Assembly (NCBI RefSeq): GCF_002441885.1
Contig: NZ_JXJT01000006.1
Span: 39,482-103,481, forward strand
DNA: 64,000 nucleotides
Source: Pseudolactococcus chungangensis CAU 28 = DSM 22330
GTDB lineage: Bacteria > Bacillota > Bacilli > Lactobacillales > Streptococcaceae
Direction of reading: 5' to 3'
Shown here in pieces: positions 38,801 to 44,907 of the stretch (position 1 is the stretch's first letter; the number at the start of each line of letters is the position of its first letter). The notes under the pieces were generated by a model, which did no database searches, was not told the origin of the DNA, and saw only the letters and a program-made list of their open reading frames with translations. A program made the position numbers and the translations under genes.

Positions 38801-38914
38801 CTTTTGAATGCCGGTGAGCGTCGCAATCTTTTGACTGTCTTGAGTGGTTTTATCTTGATGATGCTATCAGCTGCGATCATCAAGTTGAACCGACGCAAAC
38901 GCAACGATAATTAA
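32891..38914 (+). CDS. Giant repeat-containing surface protein (MucBP-like/YYWD-repeat adhesin)
   Basis: Predicted ~2007-residue cell-surface adhesin. The N-terminal signal resembles the KxYKxGKxW type (YRLWKSGKRWLYASATLL, ~residues 15-32). Residues ~75-350 form a non-repeat domain with two Cys (SLCSMEL, DECTAS). Three MucBP-like modules (IDF ... YVV+D+) lie near residues 530-600, 745-815 and 1247-1317. Seven ~140-residue repeats with VTRTYYWDKVTN-like cores follow, then a Listeria-Bacteroides repeat with IFLGWYDN (~1780-1858). The C-terminus has a hydrophobic helix and RRKR tail, but LLNAGE replaces LPxTGE. Four start codons cluster; the ATG 8 nt after AAAGGAGG was used. The G+C appears higher than in its neighbours, suggesting transfer. 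Confidence 0.9.
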   Translation: MRRKIEEETKQTHYRLWKSGKRWLYASATLLTIFGSGYIFDEVGVTDDIIKSAQKFIKEITTLETVEAVQTDYATDGAKDIWISTGNYQVQFIPVKTYSAIQTLPSLPAGAVVEKAILMRHSEWHHAQMAPNTGFAVTLKGATTQVPFNSNRNLTAGYYTDTGYQVYSDVTSLLQSANVTGNDLVGNFSASVYPTNEDSIAYTYLILVTKRSDFPLKQVTINDFDFASPYGSAGTYNNTASISIGSGYKANTINFYTSLCSMELSDNAKVFIDGTKIMDVTHNSGGGIDECTASLGTFNNTVTTGTLAIQNNTTGHFGFTLQNIVGTSSAVYGFIVSETEVEKIGLVQEYVDSDGINLGTLYPAYAQTKVEGTRGDSYLSFLNPLSAPVGYSGPTTSTNDPDDGFGVNDDLFNEFSDSTVTYAYTNLPQKTDVQIVGGPLINQGTQEDVLVGRTDKPSEAPNASYTYIAPTGYHIDSITSTANGDTLTLPTISGTTTKTATLAVAKYGSDTATDSVITIRLRSDTANSSVTFQDVSADTVLDAMDIATSTGAVIDFSTANTKLATLQAANYVVKDNGIPSVDTTYTPGGDYDYTVNLLHDTEMRTDIYNVNYTVHHDYTDNTKDHDAVETLQVTRTYYWDKVTNAEVPATATMANYAVAGNITVHPSAPVYAFKTGDEAKGTLSATGDLQLKTVNKDTTPGGWIASKASVIPAKIELSKNATTGTNSTGTITVTDTINYTQNQVGFTDVTNNNTDLGPVLLEGTLNSPIDFTATTTKLNDLINTKHYVVRDSDVPSVTTNFAVGNPNYTINLIHDTEMRTDTYNIGYTVNHVYSDGAANHQTLENVTVTRTYYWDKVTNTEVPATATMANYAVGGNKDTHPSAPVYAITSGAVDVTSLNTSTGALQLKTVNRDTATNWLTDKTSANLAAIDLSQNANTGTGQTTTITASDTINYYRNAELRTDTYNINYNVNHIYKGDTTNPNSHITSETLQVTRHYYWDLVSNTEIPATATMNEYGVSGVIATKPGAPVYILDAADIGDVLTFSATTGDLQLKSVAQDGKANWLADKASVTPALIALSQNAATGTKGTATINVSGTINYYSDTELRVDTYNIDYIVKHDYTDNTLDHETEEEVQVTRTYYWDKVTNSAVSSTADMSHYGVSGVIATKPVAPVYALHAGDVGDVESLDTATGALQFKPIAKDAAIGWEASTASDVASLIQLSQDPTTDTGGSGDIEIIDTIYYYKDVVRFNDITTNAVLNIYGLTGYVGGPIDFTGANALLTGFEAGHYVVRDNDIPPTPTNFQDHNPDYTVNLMHDTVMRTDTYTIDYAVNHIYSDGSYDSKSQGNMTVTRTYYWDLVTDKEVPATADMTLYAVNKDKTKHPAAPVYQLATADAGKAQLDTATGDLQLQTIAADNHTGYFASQAQVKPDMIELSKNTVTGTQGTADIKVSDTINYYRNSEMRTDTYNISYTVYHDYSDGSHNHDTAEVWQVTREYYWDLVTNAEISSTADMSQYGVSGDSKTQPKLPYFSLSEVSRLRTLGATLPTTLQPNPGLTNVNRLGGIGLYDLDLGDMGSFDSATGDFQLKTVRQDGKPDWIASKDFVKPAKLELSQDPTTGTPQIADINIEDTIDYYRDSEIRTDTYNINYTVHHDYADNAKDHDEQEHMTVTRTYYWDKVANAEVPLNATMNHYAVHGVIVDDPTDPVYAFAAGYTGAATLDKADGDLQLPTVDADIRVGYTASQASVTPNVLALRQDANTGTAKTATIDVTDTITYTADPYAITYLNQDGTVFTTWDAAYTTVPTSYTAEDAVILPKRDNVDKPGKIFLGWYDNNAFTGDAITDIPIGTIGDKVYYAKMKDDLSRIDAKDIVRTIGKHQTYAWHHTDHDVKLYDEDAKEIVDAVIWTIIDGQVYTKTDMAALPEGVYNATFSNIDPRTDTAAFAGLLPTTSAPRAVTSQAKITILAKDEGTLLNAGERRNLLTVLSGFILMMLSAAIIKLNRRKRNDN
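34694..38215 (+). repeat. Seven diverged ~420-bp coding repeats in the adhesin
   Basis: Copies begin near 34694, 35338, 35762, 36203, 36843, 37270 and 37801. Each has MRTDTYNI-like start, VTRTYYWD core, a PxxPVY segment, TGxLQLKTV and ends near DTINYY. MucBP-like modules precede copies 1, 2 and 5. Copy 6 carries an extra ~37 residues. Confidence 0.85.
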
Positions 38915-38945
38915 ACTTTTGACGCTTAACTTAAAAGTTTAATCT

Positions 38946-38979
38946 AACTGAAAAAGAGCTTTCGGGCTCTTTTTTAGTT
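38946..38979 (+). terminator. Terminator after the adhesin
   Basis: AACTGAAAAAGAGC/GCTCTTTTTTAGTT stem with a TTTCGG loop. Confidence 0.85.
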
Positions 38980-39023
38980 AAACGGGTATAGTTTATTGCG
39001 TTCAATTAGTGTAAAATGAAAAT

Positions 39024-39340
39024 ATGAAGAAAATCATTGGTGTATCTGGTGCTGGTAAATCAGTTTTATCACGAGAAATGACGCAAGAGTTGCAGCTGTC
39101 TATTTATCATTTGCCGCCATTTCGTCAGGATAAAATCTCACGTCTAGGTATACCTGACTATTTTTAAGAAAAAATGTTTGATAAAGACGATATGAAATGC
39201 TTAAAGTTTGTTTGATTGTTTAATCAAAAAGTGTGATCGTTTATCGTGACAGCACTCGAATCACGTCCGGAAAAAGTCCAACTCATTACTTTAAAAAATC
39301 GCCGACAAGTGTGTGATTTTTTAGAACGAATTGAGTCATC
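39024..39340 (+). pseudogene. Decayed P-loop 'topology modulation'/adenylate-kinase-like gene
   Basis: The frame opens MKKIIGVSGAGKSVLSREM, a Walker A P-loop with a shortened approach, then PDYF and a stop. After stops and a deletion, another frame gives SRPEKVQLITLKNRRQVCDF, like the C-terminus of FlaR-type P-loop kinases. The middle is largely lost. A -10 (TAAAAT) still stands 6 nt before the ATG. Confidence 0.65.
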
Positions 39341-39358
39341 AAGAAAAGGAGCTTCTAT

Positions 39359-39865
39359 ATGACATTTAAGACAGTCCACATTAACACACTTGACATGAAT
39401 CCTTTTACTAAAATCGGCAAGGAGTGGCTACTGATTACGGCTGGTACAGTTGATAATTGTAATACCATGACTGCTAGTTGGGGAGGTTTGGGCTTTCTCT
39501 GGAACCGCAACGTCGCAACGGTCTATATCCGTCCACAGCGCTACACGAAACTATTTGTGGATGATAACGATATGTTTACACTCAGCTTTTTTGGTCGCGA
39601 TTTTCGCAAAGCATTGACCTATATCGGTCAAACAAGCGGTCGCGATGAAGATAAAATTGCAACTGCTGGTCTCACCCCCTATTTGTTAGAAAACACCGTA
39701 GGATTTGAAGAGGCAGAGATGATTTTTGTTATGAAAAAATGTTATCAAACGTCTATTGACCCCGAGAAATTTCTTGATGCTACGATTGCCGAGCACTATC
39801 CAGACAAAGACTACCATGATATGTATATCGCCGAAATCGTTAACGTCTATGTGAAAGAACAATAA
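39359..39865 (+). CDS. Flavin reductase-like protein (FMN-binding split barrel)
   Basis: 168-residue protein of the flavin reductase-like split-barrel family. The N-terminal part has LLITAGTVDNCNTMTASWGG, typical of the FMN-binding region, then RNVATVYIRPQRYTKLFVD and FTLSFFG. Members bind FMN and reduce flavins or act as small oxidoreductases; the substrate here is unknown. AAAAGGAGC lies upstream of the ATG. It follows a decayed kinase gene and its stop lies inside a short direct repeat bordering a MITE-like element. Confidence 0.85.
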   Translation: MTFKTVHINTLDMNPFTKIGKEWLLITAGTVDNCNTMTASWGGLGFLWNRNVATVYIRPQRYTKLFVDDNDMFTLSFFGRDFRKALTYIGQTSGRDEDKIATAGLTPYLLENTVGFEEAEMIFVMKKCYQTSIDPEKFLDATIAEHYPDKDYHDMYIAEIVNVYVKEQ

Positions 39866-39969
39866 AGGGCACCTCTAAAAATTCAGATTTGCCCAAATTT
39901 GTCGGTATCCTTGATAATCGAAAAAATGCTTAAGTTTGTTTTAAAAGCAATTTTTAGAGGTACAATAAA
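39859..39969. mobile_element. MITE-like element flanked by 8-bp direct repeats
   Basis: ACCTCTAAAAATT and AATTTTTAGAGGT are perfect 13-bp inverted repeats 65 nt apart. ACAATAAA occurs on both outer sides (39859-39866 and 39962-39969) like a target duplication. Four extra bases (GGGC) separate the left copy from its arm, so the ends are imperfect. No coding capacity. Confidence 0.5.
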
Positions 39970-39989
39970 AAGCCGATTGAGGCTTTTTT
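39967..39989. terminator. Bidirectional terminator
   Basis: AAAAAGCC/GGCTTTTT with a GATTGA loop between convergent genes. Confidence 0.75.
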
Positions 39990-40788
39990 ATAATTTTTGT
40001 AAAATGTAGTCAGTTGTTTGATTGACGGCTTCTGTATCATAAGTCAGTTGTAAATCATGACTTAGGCTTGGTAGGAGCTCAGTCGCCAGATGAAGGGCAG
40101 TAGATAAAGCAAGCCCAGTCCGAGTCAAATCTGACAAATCATATAAGCGTTCAAGACCATCAAAGTAATCAGGGAGTCGCTTGTGTGCCTTACCCACTGA
40201 TAGAGAGAAGTCTGTGTCCTTTCCGACCCGCCAACTCAACAGGCGGTAAAGCTCCTCACGAACAATTGTCTCAAAAAAGTAGTTAGCATAGAGCAGTTCG
40301 CCCCGCAGGATACCTTTGAGCACATAGGTGCTGACCCAGAAAAATTCTATGACGCAGTCGTTAAATTCAATCTGAGTGGGCTGCTGTACCCAGTGAGTTT
40401 GGTCGGTTGTGGCGGGGAGGTTGGTACAAACACCTGTTTTATCAAGGAGGATTGTGTTCAGGGTATCTTCTGCCAAGTAGGCGGGCACTGAGGAGATTGG
40501 CTGAATTTTCAAGTCGAGGCGGTTACCATCCATGAATTGCATGAGCCAGCACCAGCGATTTTTTTCAGGTAAAATCTGCTGAATCATGAGTTCGCCAAAG
40601 TGACTGCGCTCAAACTGCTCAAATGCTGGGAAGTCAGCATCTGAAACAAAGTAGGTCATGTCATAATCTTGATATTGGTCTGGCTTGACAGTTGGGTCAT
40701 TGCGTGATCCCTCACTGCCAATCATGAGAATGGCTGGATTTTCTTGTCCTGTTGTCATGATGAGGTTAAAAAGTGTTTCTGATGTCAT
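39988..40788 (-). CDS. Aminoglycoside 6-adenylyltransferase family protein (ANT(6)-like)
   Basis: Nucleotidyltransferase of 266 residues related to streptomycin 6-adenylyltransferases. The N-terminal motif ILMIGSEGSRNDP followed by DQYQDYDMTYFV supplies the catalytic acidic residues, and NRLDLKIQPIS fits the third Asp. The C-terminal helical half has EFFWVSTYVLKGILRGELLYA, a family hallmark. Chromosomal Firmicutes members are common and not always resistance determinants, so no phenotype is asserted. AGAAAGGAG precedes the ATG, with a 9-bp hairpin just upstream. Confidence 0.85.
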   Translation of the reverse strand: MTSETLFNLIMTTGQENPAILMIGSEGSRNDPTVKPDQYQDYDMTYFVSDADFPAFEQFERSHFGELMIQQILPEKNRWCWLMQFMDGNRLDLKIQPISSVPAYLAEDTLNTILLDKTGVCTNLPATTDQTHWVQQPTQIEFNDCVIEFFWVSTYVLKGILRGELLYANYFFETIVREELYRLLSWRVGKDTDFSLSVGKAHKRLPDYFDGLERLYDLSDLTRTGLALSTALHLATELLPSLSHDLQLTYDTEAVNQTTDYILQKL

Positions 40789-40804
40789 GATTTTCTCCTT
40801 TCTG

Positions 40805-40825
40805 AGATTTTACTTCGTAAAATCT
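40805..40825. repeat. Hairpin in the leader of the ANT(6)-like gene
   Basis: AGATTTTAC/GTAAAATCT, perfect 9-bp arms with a 3-nt loop, directly before the ribosome-binding site. Confidence 0.5.
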
Positions 40826-40828
40826 TGA

Positions 40829-40858
40829 AACTTGACCTACGCTGACGCTGCGGCCAAG
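40829..40858. repeat. Dispersed intergenic repeat, copy 1
   Basis: The block AACTTGACCTACGCTGACGC and following CGGCCAAG recurs, inverted, at 56183-56214. It is followed by a G+C-rich stretch with GGACA/TGTCC arms. From there to about 41130 no gene was seen, only A+T-rich DNA. Confidence 0.55.
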
Positions 40859-41137
40859 CGAGGACATTCGCGAACTTTGTCCGCTCAAAGGCTTATCTTT
40901 TAGTGCAACATGTGATTTATCTTAAAAAGCAGTATTTTAACAAAAACTATTATACTCAAATACTTAAAAAATGAAAACACCTTTGGATGATTTTCGCCAT
41001 TTTGTCATTAATAAGTCTTACCATACCCCAATACGCTTTCAACTTATTGCCTAAAACTGACAAAAATCAGCTCAAAAGTTGTGTTTCCTTTTTTTTAGGT
41101 ACCTGAGTATATTTTTAGATGAAAATTAAGATAAATA

Positions 41138-41146
41138 TGATATAAT
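41138..41146 (+). promoter_or_regulatory. Promoter -10 of the thiamine operon
   Basis: TGA-TATAAT, about 40 nt before the riboswitch. Confidence 0.6.
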
Positions 41147-41181
41147 GACCATAGGTAACACATTTAATTAAATAATTTATC

Positions 41182-41266
41182 ACAAGGGGAGCCGTTTTTG
41201 GCTGAGATTGAGCACTTGCTCTGGACTCTTTGAACCTGAACTCGTTAGAACGAGCGGAGGGATGTG
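41182..41266 (+). ncRNA. TPP riboswitch (THI element)
   Basis: ACAAGGGGAGCC, GGCTGAGA, CTTTGAACCTGA and GGAGGGATGTG occur in the conserved order of the THI box; ACTCGTT/AACGAGC forms the variable helix. It controls the following thiamine salvage genes. Confidence 0.93.
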
Positions 41267-41390
41267 ATTGATATGTTTTGATTGATAAGAAAATAGATAG
41301 GTATCAGAAGTGTTAGGTATTTAAGACTAACACCCAATCTGGGAACACAGCATTATCTACTCTATTTTACTATCGCGCTAACAATGCTAT

Positions 41391-41426
41391 CAACCTCTCC
41401 TTGTGATGAAAAGGAGAGGTTTTTTT
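41391..41426 (+). terminator. Riboswitch expression-platform terminator overlapping the thiD ribosome-binding site
   Basis: AACCTCTCCTT/AAGGAGAGGTT stem, then T7 directly abutting the thiD ATG. The right arm contains AAGGAG. A GTGTTAG/CTAACAC hairpin lies between it and the aptamer. Confidence 0.85.
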
Positions 41427-42242
41427 ATGGAAATGACGCAAAAAGCATTGACAATTGCAGGTTCTGACTGTAGCGGTGGTGCAGGCATTCAGGCTGATTT
41501 AAAAACATTTTCGGCACATGGTGTCTATGGTATGTCTGTTATCACAGCGATTGTGGCTGAAAACACTTATCGTGTTAGTGGGATTATGGATGTAAGTCCT
41601 GACATGATTGACAAGCAAATCAGGGATGTGTTTGAGGATATTTATCCCGATGCGGTTAAAATCGGGATGCTTAACACAATAGAAACGATGACCGCAGTCG
41701 CTGAGAGTCTCAAAATTTGGCAACCACAAAATGTCGTGATCGACCCTGTCATGTATGCCAAAAATGGGAGTCCGCTCATGTCACTCGATGCGATTGAGAC
41801 GCTGATTAAAGTCGTTGTTCCTCTTGCAACGCTTGTCACACCTAATATACCGGAGGCTGAGGAAATTGCGGGAATGATGATTTCAAATATTGGCGATATG
41901 AAAGTTGCGGCGATGAATATACATGAGATGGGATGCCAAGCAGTGCTCATCAAAGGTGGGCATGCCAAAGGAGATGCAACAGATGTCTTTTATGATGGTC
42001 ACAAGTTTTATCAGTTGACGACATCACGAATACAGACCAAAAACACGCATGGGACAGGTTGCACCCTATCTTCAGCAATTGCCAGTAATCTAGCGCTGGG
42101 ATATCCCATGGCTGATGCTGTTAAACTGGCTAAAGCGTATGTGACTCAAGCGATTGCCCACGCCTTACCTCTTGGTCAAGGAAATGGTCCAACGCATCAT
42201 TTTCATGATTTGGTTCAAAAAAAGAAAGGCGTGTCATCATGA
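41427..42242 (+). CDS. thiD: Hydroxymethylpyrimidine/phosphomethylpyrimidine kinase
   Basis: Ribokinase-fold enzyme that phosphorylates HMP to HMP-PP. The N-terminus has ALTIAGSDCSGGAGIQADLK, then VIDPVMYAKNGSPL and TKNTHGTGCTLSSAIASNL with the catalytic Asp region replaced by the usual ThiD anion-hole arrangement. It is 271 residues. The ATG lies right after the T-run of the terminator and uses the AAGGAG held in the terminator stem. tenA overlaps its stop by 4 nt. Confidence 0.95.
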   Translation: MEMTQKALTIAGSDCSGGAGIQADLKTFSAHGVYGMSVITAIVAENTYRVSGIMDVSPDMIDKQIRDVFEDIYPDAVKIGMLNTIETMTAVAESLKIWQPQNVVIDPVMYAKNGSPLMSLDAIETLIKVVVPLATLVTPNIPEAEEIAGMMISNIGDMKVAAMNIHEMGCQAVLIKGGHAKGDATDVFYDGHKFYQLTTSRIQTKNTHGTGCTLSSAIASNLALGYPMADAVKLAKAYVTQAIAHALPLGQGNGPTHHFHDLVQKKKGVSS

Positions 42243-42934
42243 TTGCTCGAAAACTCAAAAATTCCGTTGCTAGCTTATGGGAAACAACATACCAGCATCC
42301 ATTCGTCCAAGAACTCGGTCAGGGTAGGCTACCGCAAGAAAAATTTAAATTCTATCTCCTACAAGATTATCTCTACCTCCTTGATTATGTACGTCTCATG
42401 GCTTATGCTGCGATACATGCGGATGATGAATTAAGTATGCGCTATTTTACGACGATACAGTCTGATATTTTAGACTCAGAACTCGAGACACACAGAAACT
42501 ATATGGCGGCATTTGATATTTCAGCAGAAGCGGCAGAAAAAGTTCAACCAACCTTGTTTAATCGCGCTTATGCAGCCAATATGTTAACCACTGCACAAAG
42601 TGGTCAACTTACTAAAATCATTGCTACAGTGCTACCGTGTGCTTGGACTTATGCCGAATTTTCCCAACGCTTGGTCAAAGCCTATAACCATGAGCTAGCT
42701 AATAACCCTTATCGAGTCTGGCTAGAAAAATATGCGTCTGATGATTTTGCCCAGTCAGCACAATGGTTGCTTGCAAAGTTAGAGGCCTTGATGCAAGATA
42801 AATCTGAGCAGGATTATCAAGAAATTCAGGCGATTTTTAAATCCAGTTTAGAATTTGAGTATCTCTTTTGGGAGATGTCTTATGAGATGCAAACTGGTGT
42901 TTTCGAAAATTATGAGAGACAAAAAGGGAACTGA
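42239..42934 (+). CDS. tenA: Aminopyrimidine aminohydrolase (thiaminase II, TenA)
   Basis: Salvages degraded thiamine by converting aminopyrimidines to HMP. Typical motifs are HPFVQELGQGRLPQEKFKFY, QDYLYLLDYVRL and the catalytic Cys in TVLPCAWTYAEF (~residue 131), with a late Glu in EFEYLFWEM. It is 231 residues. It overlaps thiD (ATGA) and feeds HMP to ThiD, which fits a pure salvage operon lacking thiC. Confidence 0.94.
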   Translation: MIARKLKNSVASLWETTYQHPFVQELGQGRLPQEKFKFYLLQDYLYLLDYVRLMAYAAIHADDELSMRYFTTIQSDILDSELETHRNYMAAFDISAEAAEKVQPTLFNRAYAANMLTTAQSGQLTKIIATVLPCAWTYAEFSQRLVKAYNHELANNPYRVWLEKYASDDFAQSAQWLLAKLEALMQDKSEQDYQEIQAIFKSSLEFEYLFWEMSYEMQTGVFENYERQKGN

Positions 42935-42935
42935 A

Positions 42936-43412
42936 ATGACAAACGGAAAATTTTTAAATCGCTTAGTTTTTTTGGCGATGATGGTCGCAGTCGGTGTCGT
43001 GATTTCACCTTTACTCCGAGTGGAGGGATTTGCACCGATGCAACATTTGGTGAATGTGACGTGTGCCGTCTTTCTAGGACCGTGGTATTCACTAGCTTGT
43101 GCGGTAGCAATCGGGGTAATTCGGATGTCACTGATGGGGATTCCGCCGCTTGCCTTAACTGGAGCTGTTTTTGGTGCTTTTCTATCCGGCATTTTCTATG
43201 CTAAAACGGGTAAAATCTGGGCAGCTGTTCTAGGTGAAATCATCGGAACTGGCCTTATCGGTTCAATAGTATCGTATCCTGTCATGACGCTTTTATATGG
43301 TAAAAGTGACCTCACGTGGTTGTTTTATGTGCCGTCATTTTGTATTGCTAGTACCATGGCGGCACACTTGCAGGTGTCATGCTTTATGCCATGCAGAAAA
43401 ATGGTATTTTAG
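42936..43412 (+). CDS. thiW: Energy-coupling factor S component ThiW, with C-terminal frameshift
   Basis: Membrane substrate-binding subunit predicted to import a thiazole precursor with a shared ECF module. Typical features are MMVAVGVVISPLLRVEGFAP near the N-terminus and several hydrophobic helices. After STMAAHLQ the frame loses membrane character. One extra base near 43358 would instead give GGTLAGVMLYAMQKNGILAQ and a stop at 43450, overlapping thiM. A single-G deletion in this strain, or a sequence error, is therefore likely. The family puts ThiW beside thiM and thiE, as here. Confidence 0.8.
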   Translation: MTNGKFLNRLVFLAMMVAVGVVISPLLRVEGFAPMQHLVNVTCAVFLGPWYSLACAVAIGVIRMSLMGIPPLALTGAVFGAFLSGIFYAKTGKIWAAVLGEIIGTGLIGSIVSYPVMTLLYGKSDLTWLFYVPSFCIASTMAAHLQVSCFMPCRKMVF

Positions 43413-43442
43413 CTCAATTGATAAATGGTTTGGGACGAAAAA

Positions 43443-44264
43443 ATGATTAAAAAACCACTCATTCACTATATCACGCACCCGATTGTCATGACGGATTGTG
43501 CGAACGCAATTTTGGCAATCGGTGGGAGTCCGATTATGGCAGAGCATCATGCCGAAGTTCAGGACATCACAGCCAAAGCAGCAGCCTTAGTTGTTAATCT
43601 TGGAAATATTACTGATTATCGGATGCAAGCGATACGTTTATCAGGTCAAGTCGCCTTAGAAAAAAGATTACCGATAGTCCTTGATTTAACAGGTATAGCA
43701 GTGAGTTCTCTTCGTAGAAGGTTTGCGCATGACTTTATCACAATGTTTTCGCCACAGCTCGTTAAAGGTAATGTGTCTGAAATTTTAGCCTTGTTGGCGT
43801 TTACAACGCAGGCAAATGGTGTGGATACAGGAGATAACCATTTGACGATAGAGCAGCTGATGAAGATGAGAAGCTTTTGTCAGTCGCATAGTTGTACCCT
43901 CCTTCTAACAGGGGAAATTGATGTGATTGTTGATTTTAGGGGTTTCATTTGTCTAAAAAACGGATCAGAGAAATTAACACAAGTAACTGGAACGGGGTGT
44001 TTATTGTCCGGCATACTAGGTTATTTTCTAAGTCAAGTTACTGATTTAGAAACGGTAGATGCTGTGGTTAAAGCAGTGGGACTTCTGACGATTGCTAGTG
44101 AATATGCTGACAAGAACTCAGTTGGTCTAGGTAGTTTTAAGGCGAGTTTATTTGACTATCTTGGCAATTTAAACCCCAATCAGATAAGGGAAAAATTAGT
44201 GTGTTTTGAGAGTCAAATACCTCAGGATATTGTGATGTATAGAAAGAAGAACTGCCATGAATAA
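43443..44264 (+). CDS. thiM: Hydroxyethylthiazole kinase
   Basis: Phosphorylates the thiazole moiety of thiamine. Motifs are HYITHPIVMTDCANAILAIG and GGSPIMAEH at the substrate site, LDLTGIAVSSLRRRF and LTQVTGTGCLLSGILGYF. The last contains the anion hole, with Cys at the position used by ThiM. The ATG giving MIKKPLIHYITHP was chosen (273 aa) because an earlier ATG would lie inside the restored thiW. thiE overlaps by 8 nt. Confidence 0.94.
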   Translation: MIKKPLIHYITHPIVMTDCANAILAIGGSPIMAEHHAEVQDITAKAAALVVNLGNITDYRMQAIRLSGQVALEKRLPIVLDLTGIAVSSLRRRFAHDFITMFSPQLVKGNVSEILALLAFTTQANGVDTGDNHLTIEQLMKMRSFCQSHSCTLLLTGEIDVIVDFRGFICLKNGSEKLTQVTGTGCLLSGILGYFLSQVTDLETVDAVVKAVGLLTIASEYADKNSVGLGSFKASLFDYLGNLNPNQIREKLVCFESQIPQDIVMYRKKNCHE

Positions 44265-44877
44265 AAGTGAATTAAGCCTATATTTAGTGACTGATCGGGG
44301 CAATTTAAGTGACCAAGATTTTTTGACGAAAATCGAGCAAGCTATTTTAGGTGGTGTCTCTTGTGTTCAATTACGTGAAAAAGAACTGTCAAGTCGAGCG
44401 TTTTACGAGTTAGCTTTACAGGTTAAAGCAGTGACGGATAGGTATCATATCCCCTTTTTAATCAATGACCGTTTAGACATCGCTTTGGCGGTGAATGCTA
44501 GTGGCGTTCATCTAGGTCAGAGTGATTTACCAGTCGCAGTAGCTAGGCATCTTTTAGGGTCAGACAAGCTGATTGGTATTTCTGCTAAGACAGTAGCACA
44601 AGCATTAGCTGCACAAGCAGGAGGTGCTGATTATTTAGGAGTCGGCGCTATGTTTCCAACTACTACAAAAGTCATCACGCAAGAGACAACACGAGAAACT
44701 TTGATGGCGATTACTGAGACGGTTCAGTTACCTGTTGTCGCAATAGGCGGGATTTCGAAGGCGAATCGTCATCAATTAATCGGTACGGGAATTGCTGGTA
44801 TAGCTGTGGTTTCAGCGATTATGAGGGCTAGTCACCCGAAAAATGTTGCTGCTGAATTAAGTCAGATACCATTTTAG
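44257..44877 (+). CDS. thiE: Thiamine-phosphate synthase
   Basis: Couples HMP-PP with thiazole phosphate to form TMP. TIM-barrel motifs are LYLVTDRG, VSCVQLREKELSSRAFYE, PFLINDRLDIALAVNASGVH, LGVGAMFPTTTK and VVAIGGISKANRHQL, which binds phosphate. It is 206 residues. It is the last gene of the operon, so the set ThiD, TenA, ThiW, ThiM, ThiE allows synthesis from salvaged pyrimidine and thiazole only. Confidence 0.96.
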   Translation: MNKSELSLYLVTDRGNLSDQDFLTKIEQAILGGVSCVQLREKELSSRAFYELALQVKAVTDRYHIPFLINDRLDIALAVNASGVHLGQSDLPVAVARHLLGSDKLIGISAKTVAQALAAQAGGADYLGVGAMFPTTTKVITQETTRETLMAITETVQLPVVAIGGISKANRHQLIGTGIAGIAVVSAIMRASHPKNVAAELSQIPF

Positions 44878-44880
44878 ACA

Positions 44881-44907
44881 AAAAAAATACAGATTTTTAA
44901 AGTCTGT
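44881..44907 (-). terminator. Terminator of the YczE-like gene
   Basis: On the minus strand ACAGA/TCTGT arms enclose the stop codon and are followed by A and seven T. Confidence 0.45.
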
